Positions 11,190 through 31,925 of a stretch of DNA of 64,000 bases are shown piece by piece. Source of the stretch: Prosopocoilus inquinatus (lineage: Eukaryota; Arthropoda; Insecta; Coleoptera; Lucanidae); contig CM069873.1 of assembly GCA_036172665.1 (NCBI GenBank), positions 40,828,001 to 40,892,000 of the forward strand. Direction: 5' to 3'. How positions within the stretch are numbered: position 1 is the stretch's first letter; each line of letters begins with the position of its first letter. A program made the translations under genes and the position numbers. The notes beneath the pieces were generated by a model. The model did no database searches, was not told the DNA's origin, and was given only the letters and a program-made list of their open reading frames with translations.

Positions 11190-13414
11190 ATGAATTATTC
11201 GCAAAGAAAACTTTATTTATTAGATTTAAGCTCCGAGTCCGATTCAGACGATGCTGAAGAAGAACTGTTATTATGTTCGTTAGCAGCGAAAAAACTAAAG
11301 ACACCTAATAGCTTTTACCTATCTAAAAGAAAAACCCACGGGCAATTTAAAATGACATCCGAGTTTCCCGATGCTGTTTTCACCAATTACTTCCGGTTGA
11401 GTCGAAATCAGTTCGCAGAAGTTCATGGGATGGTCCAAGAAGTTATTCAGTCAGATGGATGCAACGCGCAAGAGCCGATCGGGACCGAAGAAAAACTTGG
11501 AGTGTTCTTGAGGTAAGTAATCAAATGTTAAGCCTATGTTTAATATGCAATGTTTATTATAAAAGAAACGCAAAAAATACGGAAAGGTACAAAAAATATT
11601 TTAAAAAATAGTTTACATGTATTCGTTTATATGAAATTGTGAAAATGAAGTGTGTGGTGATAGATGTGAGACTGGGTAAGGAGAATGGGAGAACATGGTA
11701 GATGTAGATGCTGCTGAGTCATGAGAAGAGTATGAAGAAGGTGGTCGGTTGGAAGTGATATCCATAATTTCTGCTTCTGTTTCAGACACTGCTTGGAAAA
11801 AACTGGCTCTGACCTTATGTTGGTAACGAGGAGGCATATTTTTCGTTACTTGGTACATTGATATAAAAAAGTTATAAAGGGGGTCCATCTGAGACGTTGT
11901 TTTCCAATAATTTCCTTCGCTCTTCAATCCGTTGTCGTGCTCTTTCTTCGCGCTGTTGCATAGATTGCTTTATTAGACTTTGCAAATCATGCTTTCTTTT
12001 CTTTTGTGTGTGGGTTCCTCCATCAACCTCAGTTGAGCAACCTCTCTTTACTGAACATGTCGATGAAGAGAGAGCATCAGTTCTTTCTTCGTCGACATTT
12101 TCCTCAGGGTCCAGTTGTGACGACCCCTCCATTTCATCACGAGCAGATTCCAGTTCTTGACTTTCTAACTGAAGATGGGAGTCGTCATCACTGTCATTAA
12201 CGATATTTCCTTCACGCGGTCCAGTTGACATGAAGGGATCAAGAAAAGTTATCTGCTTTTGAAACTTCCACGGCTTAATATTTACAGGAGAAGCGCCACT
12301 TTTCAGACATTTTTGTTGTCGCCGCCGAGCATCTCGATAGCTGCCTCTCAATTTTAGCCATATATTTTTTGGCTCTTCCCCTGTAACAAAATTGCAAATA
12401 TAATTATTTTTATTATCTATTGTTTAAAAATTGTGTCAGCTTGGCTTATTATATAATTTCTGTTTGTTTCAGATATTTAGCCTCTGGGGACAGCTATAAG
12501 AGTATTGCTTATAACTACAGAATGGAAGAGAGAACGGTGTCGAATATTGTAAAAGAGGTAGCCGTTGCCATATGGAAACAATTGCAACCAGTATATCTCT
12601 CTGAACCTAGAACAGAAATATGGGAGTCAATTGCTCGCAGATTTGAGCGTGGCACTTTCCGCATTGCGTTGGAGCAGTGGATGGAAAGCATGTTGTAATT
12701 AAAAAACCTGCCAAAAGTGGTTCGTCTTACTATAACTATAAACATACATTTTCTGTGGTTTTGCTGGCTACAGTTGACGCACATTACAAATTGACCACTA
12801 TTGATGTCGGTGCCACGGGAAGGTTTAGTGATGGAAGTTTGTTTTCGAGCAGTGCGTTGGGTAAGAAAATGATGAAACACACTTTACTACTTCCCGCACC
12901 AGCACAACTCCCTACGATTGCTAACCCAGTACCATACGTATTTGTGGGAGACGAGGCTTTCCCTTTATCAGAAAATCTAATGAGACCATATCCCAGAAGA
13001 CATGTAATTGGGAATTACGAACACCAAGTTTTCAATGCTCGAGTTTCCCATGCGCGACAAACAGTGGAATGTGCGTTTGGTGTGCTAGCTTCGCGGTTTC
13101 GTGTTTTCAGAAGACCCTTTGAAAGTAAAGTTGACACAGTGAGAGATGTTATAAAGGCAGCTTGCGTTTTGCACAACTACTTAAGATCCTCAGTACAGGT
13201 TTTAAATGAAGATGTGGATGACATTGAACCATTGCCAAACAATCAATTACTTCCATTTCGAGGTACCAATGTGAGAAATTCATTAAATGCTTCATTAAAT
13301 GCTTTTAATGTAAGCTTACTGAATATTTCAACAATTGGGGAGCACTTCCATGGCAACATGAAACTGTCATGCGTGGAAATTACTAACACTATTGGTGGGT
13401 TTCACAAAATTTAA
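11190..13414 (+). pseudogene. Harbinger transposase (DDE_Tnp_4), frameshifted
   Basis: Exon 1 is 11190-11512 (ATG at 11190, donor GTAAGT) and exon 2 begins at 12473; the join keeps phase and restores RYLASGDSYKSIA, the helix-turn-helix part of PIF/Harbinger transposases. About 60 codons into exon 2, near 12640-12650, the frame is lost and ends in a stop at about 12698. The catalytic domain continues in another frame up to 13414, with MDGKHVVIKKP (first Asp), YVFVGDEAF (second Asp) and RQTVECAFG (Glu), then LHNYLR. The DDE triad is visible, but a one-base frame change separates it from the N-terminal part. An acidic Ser/Asp patch (SSESDSDDAEEE) follows the start. A DDE nuclease that excises and inserts the element at TWA sites is the family role. 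Confidence 0.85.
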
Positions 13415-13832
13415 TCACCGGTGTTCAAAAAAGTTACTATGGTTGCATAGGTGGGCGAACTATTATTTTAACGCATTCTCAAATTGACGAACCTTTGTGA
13501 AACCGCCAATATGTGTATTAGCAGTTAACGAGGGTTTCTGATTCTAGTAGGCCGTGTTTTTTTTTCGTTAGCTTACATGCGTTTACTTTAATGGTCAAGA
13601 CAAAATCTGAAAAAAATTATGATAACATCACGTCTGTTGTATTGTCAATACTGCCAGTGGCAGTTTTCAAAAACATAACCATAAAATAAAAAATAAACGT
13701 TAATCAAAAATATCATCCTAACATGGCCTACCACAATGCAAAAACATCGTGAATGGCTAATACACATATTATTTAGGTACAAATTGAGAAATTATTAATT
13801 TAAATTTGTGTAATAAATAATACCTACTTACC
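11613..13832 (-). pseudogene. Harbinger MADF-BESS accessory protein, frameshifted
   Basis: Minus-strand gene. An upstream exon ends at 13832 (donor GTAAG) and reads DDVGSKIWGGIAQELNLKD. The next exon begins at 12380 after CAG and continues GEEPKNIWLKLRGSYRDARR, together a MADF/Myb-SANT-like DNA-binding domain. A long acidic and then Lys/Arg-Glu-rich helix (QQREERARQRIEERRKLLE) follows. The frame ends at 11872, but a BESS motif (DPLYNFFISMYQ...LPP-like MPPRYQHKVRASFF) continues in the next frame and ends at 11613, so there is a frameshift at about 11885-11900. The true N-terminus was not found. Such proteins normally bring the transposase to the element ends and into the nucleus. The whole second exon lies inside the intron of the oppositely oriented transposase. 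Confidence 0.75.
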
Positions 13833-14435
13833 GTCTTTCAAGTTCAGTTCCTGTGCAATGCCACCCCAAATCTTGCTTCCGACATCATCATAAATACAGA
13901 AATTCCAATTAACTAACAAAATACGTGACACGTGTGGCGTAAAATCTGTGTCTCTGTCACTGCGTCACGCGTCTCACATCTAACGCGAGTAGCGCCGTGT
14001 AACGTCGCGTTTTCACTTTGCGCTGTCCTATTTAATTCCGTATGTTACAAAAACGCGCGCTTCGCTGTATCGCGCTCCACGCGCCATACGCGTCTCAATT
14101 TGCGCCTAGCCTAAAAGTTGCCATGGTTTTAAATGAAGCAATTCTCACTCGGCAGCATTTTATGTCAAAAAATTACATGTAAAAATTTGACGCGACGCGC
14201 TGCTCGTGTGAGAATTAAGCCTCATCCTACAGTCCATATAAGCAACACACTCTACATGATTGGCTAATCGTGGGCTAATAAATGTACAAACTCAATCATA
14301 ATGTAATAGACAGAATCATTAGATAACAAATAATCTAGTAGAAAAGAACTAATAAGCATCAATAACATATCTGTGTAGAATATACGTCATTGCTCAGAAA
14401 GTAATAGTTATAAAATTTCCATTAAAAATTACTTA

Positions 14436-16400
14436 ATGATGTCAATAGTAGAAAATAATTACTACTTTACGTGCTATAATGTTTACGAGACACGTCTGCT
14501 TTCACAGCGAACTTGGCCAGCCAATCGGAACTCAGAACGCAAAGGATGTGGTTACACAAGACTAACGAGAAGTCATGGTTTCAAACAGCGTTTTGACGGT
14601 ACAGTAATGCTTAAAAGAAATACGACTCCCGGCAAACGACCTGGCGGTATGGTTAGTTTAAATAAGGATCAGGTTCGTATGATTTTATTACTTTTGCCAG
14701 TACCGTTCGACGTATTATTCAAAACTGTGTGACTTGTTTTAAAGCAAAATCCGAATTAGTTCAATAGGAAATCTTCCTACAGTTCGAGTAGAGCCAGCCA
14801 GGCCATTTATTAATACTGGTGTTGATTACTGTGGGCCTTTCGATATTAAACAAGGAAGTCAGCGCAGTAAGCAAAAAGCCAAGGCCTATGCAGCTGTATT
14901 TGTTTATCTTGCGATAAAGGCAATAGAATTGGTAAGGTCTCTTTCAAGAGAAGCATTTATCAGCGCCTTAAAACATTTAATGGCACAGCGCGGGAAAATA
15001 TCAAATATTTTTTCTGACAACGGCACTAATTTTGTTGGAGCCAACAAGGACCTCGAAATCTTAAGGGATTTATTTAAAAAACAACAGCAAGAGAAAATTC
15101 CTGCTGCTTTAGCTGAGGATTCTGTAACTTGGCATTTTATTCCTCCCAAGGCACTGCATTTTGGAGGGACAGAGAAGCAGCAGTAAAATCTGCAAGATAT
15201 CATCTGAAACGAACTATTAATTCCACATTATTCAACTTTGAAGAATTGATGACATTATTCATTCAGATATAAGCTGTATTAAATTTACGTCCATTACCAC
15301 CTGTTTCATCTGATCCCAAAGATTTATCTTTTTTAACACCGGGCCACTTCTTAATCGGTGAAGCAATAACAACATGTGTTGAACCAGACTTAACAGCTTT
15401 GCCTATCAATCAGTTAAGCGCGATTTAGAGATTGACGCACCCGTTTGCGCAAAAGTAATCGTTGGCGGAAACACTATCGCAATGTGTATTTTATAGATCA
15501 GCGTCGCAAACGGTTTGCAAATATCAAGATCCACTGCATATCGACTTTAAAAATGATCAATTTCAATAAAAATCTTTGAAATAATTACAAATCAATAATT
15601 ATTTTAACTCCCATTGTAAATTTCAATACAATTTCTGAAAATTTTATTCTCAAAATGACATCTGACGCAGACGCAAGCGCGAAACATAAATCATGACCAC
15701 ATGGCGGACAGAAAAAAGTGTAACACTTTACTATTGCAACGAAGCGGTGCGATGTTATAAATAGATTGTGTACACGCTTCAACATATTTGCCGGCGCAGC
15801 GCGTCTATCTAATAGTGAACAATCGGTAAGCCAAAGAAATAATACATTCGTCAGGACAGCATGATTCACGATAATGTCGCGGTTGACTGCGATGCTCGGA
15901 CACGATGCGCACGAAAGAGTGTGCTGCAGGGACGTGTCGTGTTTCTATTTAATTCAAATCAACGAAATTGTTGTTTTTAAATTCAAGAAAGAGCTGTTAT
16001 TAGCTTCTGGAATTATATTCGCGTTGTTACCGTGGCGATATTAGACTGATTGATTAAAAATCACGTATAAGCGGGCGGAACATTTAACGCTTCGATTTAG
16101 ACCCCCACGTCGAGTCAAATGGAAACAGCATCCGGTAATAAATGTAAATGTTGGAGATTTGGTCATCATCCGAGAAGAAAATCTTCCACCTTCTCGGTGG
16201 ATACTTGGAAGAATTGAAATTCTCCATCCAAGTGAAGTGTGGTGCGTGCTGCTACGGTAAGGACATCTACAGATATTTTGCGACGCTCAACTAATCGTTT
16301 GTGTGTTTTGCCACTGAAAAGCTGAAATTTCATTCCTATTACATTTACATTTTGTTTCATATTTGAAAGGCCGTCCATTCAAGATGGGCGGTATGTTGTT
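14436..16400 (+). pseudogene. BEL/Pao retrotransposon integrase relic
   Basis: Pieces of a BEL/Pao-type pol C-terminus lie in several frames. RRIIQNCVTCFKAKSELVQ and a stop at about 14765 form the zinc-binding end. PARPFINTGVDYCGPF (first catalytic Asp) and ISNIFSDNGTNFVGAN (second Asp) run from about 14770 to 15186. A frameshift at about 15165-15175 is followed by REAAVKSARYHLKRT (catalytic Glu region). LNLRPLPPVSSDPKDLSFLT and PGHFLIGEAITT lie near 15270-15390. VGDLVIIREENLPPSRWILG at about 16150-16210 is the typical BEL C-terminal domain. An insertion (15430-16092) breaks the frame between the last two parts. Start, RT and LTRs are absent; the element is dead. Confidence 0.8.
15430..16092. 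mobile_element. 663-bp insertion in BEL relic with 9-bp duplication
   Basis: The sequence CGATTTAGA stands at 15421-15429 and again at 16093-16101, and the BEL reading (LSRFR...) resumes on the far side. This fits an insertion with a 9-bp target duplication. No inverted ends and no coding frame were recognised. The minus-strand open frame inside has no family pattern. Class unknown. Confidence 0.55.
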
Positions 16401-16634
16401 TTACGTGCGTTTTGTAATAACATTTGAAGATCAAATGTTATGTAGCGATGCGCTTTTAACGCTACTATTGTCTGGGCTTTTTTTAATTGAAGTTTTGGTG
16501 TTATTACACCGTGAAAAGACTTCTTTTAGATAATAGTTTTTGACAACCTTTTTATTGATAGTATCTTTTACATAATGTTTTTTTTGTTGCTATGAATACG
16601 GTTTAAATATATTACAAAACGCACGTAAACCAAC
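16395..16634. mobile_element. 240-bp MITE
   Basis: The left end GTTGTTTTACGTGCGTTTTG and the reverse complement of the right end (GTTGGTTTACGTGCGTTTTG) are inverted repeats of about 24 bp with one mismatch. The inside is AT-rich and non-coding. It sits just downstream of the BEL/Pao relic. Confidence 0.65.
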
Positions 16635-16923
16635 ACTATTACTTTCGTAAATAGCGCCACCTGGCCACTTTATAACAAATTAGCCGTAGTCGTTGAATAG
16701 AAACTTTAAATCAGCTTAAAATTCCCTTTCAAATGAGCTGAAGTTCGTTAATATCTGATAAAGAGTACCGAAGTTATGATATTTTTTAAAGTAAACAATT
16801 CAACTCTTTCCTCCACCCTTATTAACGGTGATACGATAAAAAGACTTTCTTTGAATTTCTCTTGGTCACTTTAACTATAATTTTTTTTCTCCAGAAGCTG
16901 TAGCTGTTACGGTTAGCTATATA
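16635..16923. other. Short spacer, no gene recognised
   Basis: Between the MITE and the Tc1-like element. No coding pattern, inverted ends or RNA gene seen. Confidence 0.4.
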
Positions 16924-17055
16924 CGAGCCCCCTCATCACAATAGTTCGTCCTAATTCAAGTTTTATATATTTTTTAAGTTTTTAATAGTTTTAAAAAAAT
17001 GCTTGAGGGATATATTAGCTGATAATATTTTGAAAGAATACAATATGCTGAATAC

Positions 17056-17404
17056 TGTTACGTTTCTAGGGTTTAAATTTATTTATTTAAACGAATAAAA
17101 CACTCGATAAAAACTTAACCCTAATTTAATAAAGCTTAAAAACTAATTTATTTGTAACAATTTATTTTCACACTAAAATCTAACTTCGACGATCGCTGTT
17201 CGAATTCGACTGACTGGTGAGTCAACTCCGGGCGATTTTATATCATTTGCTGCCATCTGGAATTCTCTACGCTGGAAGATTCGAGTTTGTTCCATCGCCG
17301 GAAAAGTCTAGGCTGTTCGATGTAGACCCCGGTGGCGTGGCAGCCAATGACGCATAACGAACCGACTTCTTGACGCCTTGAGCTAAGCCGGGTGGCGCGC
17401 CACA
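17056..17404. mobile_element. Solo LTR inside the Tc1-like element
   Basis: A 349-bp stretch starts TGTTACGTTTCTAGGG and ends GGCGCGCCACA, with a GC-rich 3' half unlike its neighbours. The flanks are ATAC (17052-17055) and GTAC (17405-17408), a 4-bp duplication with one change, normal for gypsy-type LTR elements. No internal region is present, so it would be a recombination remnant. The evidence is termini and composition only. Confidence 0.55.
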
Positions 17405-17629
17405 GTACTATTTATATAATTTAAGGGATTGTCAAAAGATAATGACAACATATTTGCAAATTCATGATTATTAACACTCATATTGCAGTCAGAATAATTC
17501 AACCTACTTATTTAATAAATCAATCATAGGTGTACCTTTGACGGAAATAAAACAAATATTTATTAATTACGTTATTAATCCGTCCCTTTTTTCGTCATTT
17601 AGAAATTTTTGTTGTTGAAAAAAGTTAAA

Positions 17630-18600
17630 CATGAGTAGAGGAGTTCCGTTACATGCATCTGTATGTAAAATTATTACAGAACATTTAAAGGAAGGCCATT
17701 CTGGCTACTCCACTGTGTATTTTTAAAAAATACCATATTTGACGAAAATGAAGATTGTTTCCAATTATACCATGCAAGGTTCAATGGAATGTAAGAAAAA
17801 ACTGGACGATTTGCTTCATTTAGTGGTCGAGGTGTAAGAATTTTGAGAATTCTGTATCTACTTGTAGTAGATATGCAAGAAACAGCATTATAAATTTCAT
17901 GAGGTAAATTTTATATTTTTATTTTGGTACTGATATTAATTGATCGACTTATAGGCCAAGCAAAATCCTTTGTTGACCCAGAAACAAAAACGTGCGTGCG
18001 TTTTATGGGCAAAAAGTCATCTCGGATGGACGAAACAACAATGGAATTTTTTAATCTAGAGCGACGAGTCTCATTTCGAAGTTTCAGTTGGAGTTAGCAG
18101 AAAAAGGATTTTAAGAAGATCTGCAGAAGCTTACCATCCAGTTTGTCTAGTACACCTCGCTGATGGTGTGGGGATGTATGTCCGGTCAAGGGGTTGGGAA
18201 TTTAACATTTATCAACGGGATTCTGAACGCACAGAAGTATATAGAGACCTTGGAACACCAACTTATACCCTCAATTTCAAAATTACAAACAGAGGACGGG
18301 CGTTATATCTCCCAGCAAGACGGCGCTGCGCGCCGTACTGCCAAAGTGGTGGAAACATGACTTTTGGAAAACAATGTTCCTGTTCCCTTGATTGGGTTAG
18401 TACTCGCCCGGATCTATCTCCCATCGAGAATTTCTGAGAAAAAATTAAACGAGAACTGCGTAATCATTCAGTTCGCACAAACGATGACTTACATAGCAAA
18501 ATAATTGAAATCTGGAATCATGTAAATACCAGAAACATACAGGGAGCTTACTGACTCTCTTCCCAGAAGATTAAAATGAGTTCTTCGTCAAAGGGGTGAC
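17630..18600 (+). pseudogene. Tc1-like transposase remnant
   Basis: A frame begins ATG-AGT-AGA at 17630 and is soon broken. The best preserved block (18163-18360) reads MVWGCMSGQGVGNLTFINGI and later YISQQDGAARRTAKVVE. This is the second catalytic Asp region of Tc1 transposases, where the usual QQDGAPxHTA has become QQDGAARRTA. After a frameshift, RPDLSPIENF continues and is followed by a stop at 18436; that is the usual PDLxPIENxW site. Several stops and shifts make it non-functional. Confidence 0.75.
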
Positions 18601-18847
18601 TCTGCTCAATGGTAACTTCTTTGGGACGAACTATTATGACATGACTTTTAGAAAGAGTTGCATAATACTTAAGAATAACTGAAATAGTTTAGAGAGACTG
18701 CTGTTAAATATTCACGAATTTGTTGCTTGACTTCAAATAATAACAATTTCTGTATTTTCTATGGCAATTTTTTATTTGTTATACCACCTTTTAGATACAT
18801 ATGGCATATGAAACTGTAGGACGAACTATTATGATGAGGGGCTCGTA

Positions 18848-20430
18848 CCGCCGGTCGACATCTCATCTTGAGACACCCGGTATAGTTTTTACTTTTACTT
18901 ATACCATTCATTTCTTTGAACGTTTTTGACTTTTCAATTGAGATGTAATCGGTATTGTTACGGTAAGGTAACATTAAAAATAAATTACGGGTAATTTAAT
19001 AACACTAGTTAAACTAATTAATTTGCTTACACGTGTTAAAGGTGAAATCTTTTGTTTTTGTAGCACCAAGAGATTAATATACTTAAAAAAATTTAATATT
19101 TTTGCTTCTTTTGTTTTCGAATTGAGACACTGAAAATTTTATTTTATTTTTATTTTTTGTAATAACGTTTTTGTTGTTCAATTTTGTGTTTGTTTATTTT
19201 ATTATACTTACTGACTGTTTTTGATTTGCAAGACTACGTTCAGCGGAGACAACCGCTTAACTCAGCGCTTCTAATACTGAGTACACTTCGTTACAGTCTA
19301 ATGACGTTTTCATTTCTTTTAGAATCGTTTTTCATGGGATTTTTTCATTCGACAGCTGTACGGAGGATTCTTGAGAATCCCATTGCAATTTGCCCGACTT
19401 GAAGTACGCTTTGAAATTTTATTTTGCAATTTTTTATTTTTGTTCGTGATTAGAAGAAAGTTGAACAAATGTACAAACTAAGACATTAAATAGTTGGCAG
19501 CTAATTTGTTTAAAATCATTTTCGTTTGATTTCCAATCATTAAAATTGCGAGGAAGTTGAAATTTATATTTTTTGCTATTAATTTTGCAATTTGTTGAAT
19601 TCTTTTATTGCGCTGTAACTGCCTTTACTTTGCAATTTTTGTCACCGTAAACAATTGACTACTACTTAAATAACTTACTGAGAAAAGCTGCTTTCTTTCG
19701 CTTAAAAGTTTGAATCGTGTTTCGAATAGTTTGGACCTGAATTTCGTAGTTGTTGCAACAAAATCCCTGATTTGTATTTTTGATTGACAGTTCATTTGTA
19801 AATAACCATAATTCAATCCAAACAAGTTTTAAAAATAGAGAGATTCATAGAAAAGAATGTCTGTTTTTGAAGCAAATCGGATCACGATTTTGTGAGCGAA
19901 AGAAAGTACCTAATTTTGTATGCCCTTGTTTAGAAGAACTTACGTAAGGCCTTATTAAAAATGGATAAATAAAAAAAGTAAAACAAAAATCTGTAATAAA
20001 ATAAAGAATAAATATAGGGTGATTTGCTTTTAAAAGCTCATGTAATTTTAAGATCATTTGAACATACAGGGTGTTCATGGGAAGAAGCTGCAATGGTTAA
20101 TTTCTTTATTTGCATGTTTACGAAGTAATTTATATTAGGGTTAAGTTTCTGGATAACTCCCGATCGATTTTATGGTACAATCAGAAAAACAAATGACTAT
20201 CAAATTTTGGAGATTTTCAATTGTTTTCAACTTTTTTAGACGTTACAACTATTTTAAACGAAAAGTTACGTTGTTTATCAGCGTATCGCGTTCACAAAAA
20301 TTCCCAGAATTTTTTATTAAATGATTTGATCAAAGCTATCTATTACATTAAATCAAAAATAACTTTGAATGTTAGGCACCTATGATACTATACATACAAG
20401 ATTTGATACTCCCATAAAATATTGTACGAA

Positions 20431-20464
<34 letters not shown>

Positions 20465-21254
20465 TTTCCAGTGTTTCTACAAGATTTTATAAAAAAAATT
20501 TTACAATTACAGTCCTACAATGTTACAGTTTACAATTTTAAAGTTTTTCTTAGATCAATACATTTTTATTTTATTATTAGTATTTCAATTTATTTATTTT
20601 TATTTCTTATTTTAAATTACCCCGAGAAATTGCTAAACATTCAGGAAAGGGTCGACATTTATATTAATTTTACAGTGTCCGATTAATTGTAAACTAGTTA
20701 CACGTTTGTTAATATTTTTTCTATATTTTATCCTTTATCGTAGTTCTCTTTTCGTCCAAAACCTACTTGATAACATTTTCAAATATCAAAAATCTGAATT
20801 TTGAGTGAATTGAATGAATTAAAATTACATGATTACGTTGAATACAAGTACTATTCTCGTACATGTGCCGCAATTCTTAGCATTGCTCCATTACAAACCA
20901 TTTTTTAAATTACTTCCTTAACTCGTTTAATTCATCTGGAAACTTCAGTTCAATGTCAAATGCATCTACCTACACATACATGTGTACGAAATAGCTAATG
21001 CAAACGTTAATCATTAACAATTAGTAATTTTGATAGTGCATTAATATTTCATTAAACTGGAAAGGAACAGGAAACGTGAAACAAGTGTAAATTATTACAA
21101 GTATATCTGCTCCATCAGTGAAATATTTGTACTCTTCTATAAATAAACTATAAAATAGGCGTGTCAAGTATATTTTAAATCAATACAAGTGGTGTACCTA
21201 TGTAGATAAGCCAAATAATAAAAATCTCATTCTCGAATGTACGTGAACACGTAA
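18848..21254. other. Intergenic; upstream of esterase 1
   Basis: AT-rich, no coding family recognised on either strand. It contains a (GT)n(GA)n microsatellite and, from about 21000, the region expected to hold the promoter of the first esterase; TATAAATA at about 21139 is a possible but unproven TATA element. Confidence 0.45.
20431..20464. repeat. (GT)n(GA)n microsatellite
   Basis: About eight GT units pass directly into about nine GA units. Compound dinucleotide repeat, expected to vary in length between individuals. Confidence 0.95.
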
Positions 21255-31218
<9,964 letters not shown>

Positions 31219-31925
31219 ATAACTTTTATCTTCTTGACAAAATAATTGAATTATTTTAATAAACTAAACTTAAATAAAACAATAGGTTGTTGTTATTGCT
31301 GCTCCTTTCAAGCAGTATATTTTGAATTTTTTTCGTTTCAAATGGAATTATTATTTTCGAGTAGGTAGTACAGATAAGGTATTGGAGTCCGAGGTTAATT
31401 TCTCATTAAATTATACAATAAGTAGGTATAATTGCCTGGGATGAAGGGGGCGAACGAGCATCGCTGCGGCTTCAATTGTGGAAGTTTTTAAGCAAAAGTT
31501 TTCGAATAACTGGCAGAAATCAGGTAATAGTTTCCAAGCTAACTGTTATTTAAAAACACTTATTTATTTACCGCCTGTAACTGAAGATTCCGGTCGCTCT
31601 CGTCCTTATATGGCAGTTAGTTAGGCAACCATTGTTACACTCGTTAAACGTAGAACTATTTCGAAAATTCGATTACTATAAAATTGGAATTTCTTATATG
31701 TAACAAGGTTCTGTTTGACGTTTTTTTTTGTTGTTCAAACAGGTAGATATCGTTAGTAGTACGTATATATCTAGAAAATTGTTTTTTTCAGTTCAACAAA
31801 AATTTATCATTATCAAACAATGAATGGATTAGGCAATGTAACCAAGACACTTGAAGTAACAGGGAACATAACTCTTTAACAAGCAAAAATCGTACAGTTT
31901 CTTTTCAAATGTGGGGGAATACGTA
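31219..31925. other. Intergenic between the two esterases
   Basis: Holds the 3' end of esterase 1 (AATAAA at 31259) and the presumed promoter of esterase 2. Only about 700 bp separates the stop of one gene from the ATG of the next, consistent with tandem duplication. No other gene seen. Confidence 0.5.

Larger units (their letters stand above)
11044..14111. mobile_element. PIF/Harbinger transposon, complete ends, dead genes
   Basis: Inverted ends begin GGCTAGGCGCAAATTGAGAC on both sides and stay similar for about 42 bp. Perfect TAA duplications flank it (11041-11043 and 14112-14114), the diagnostic 3-bp target of this superfamily. At 3068 bp it carries both classic Harbinger genes, transposase on + and a DNA-binding partner on -, and both are frameshifted. 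It is therefore structurally whole but coding-dead, and recent enough to keep perfect duplications. Confidence 0.9.
10991..14221. mobile_element. Older inverted-repeat element hosting the Harbinger
   Basis: The left end GGCTCAATTCTCACACGGCA runs into GCGCGTCGCGTC. The reverse complement of the right end (14189-14221) reads GGCTTAATTCTCACACGAGC and then AGCGCGTCGCGTC. A further partial copy of the left end (CAATTCTCACTCGGCAGC) lies at about 14140. Without the Harbinger insert the element would be only about 160 bp, a small GC-rich MITE. Flanks are TTA and TCA, possibly a worn three-base duplication. Confidence 0.7.
16924..18845. mobile_element. Tc1/mariner-type element with nested solo LTR
   Basis: The left end CGAGCCCCCTCATCACAATA continues into GTTCGTCCTA. 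The reverse complement of the right end reads CGAGCCCCTCATCATAATAG and then TTCGTCCTA. TA dinucleotides flank both (16922-16923, 18846-18847), as expected for Tc1/mariner. A subterminal copy of GGACGAACTATTATGA lies at about 18632. The transposase inside is degenerate, and a solo LTR at 17056-17404 interrupts the 5' part. Confidence 0.8.

Noticed and set aside
15585..15869. 94-codon minus frame in the BEL insertion
   Set aside because: No family pattern; antisense chance frame.
20431..20464. Microsatellite as coding Arg-Glu repeat
   Set aside because: The frame over it has no other gene-like feature; simple repeat.
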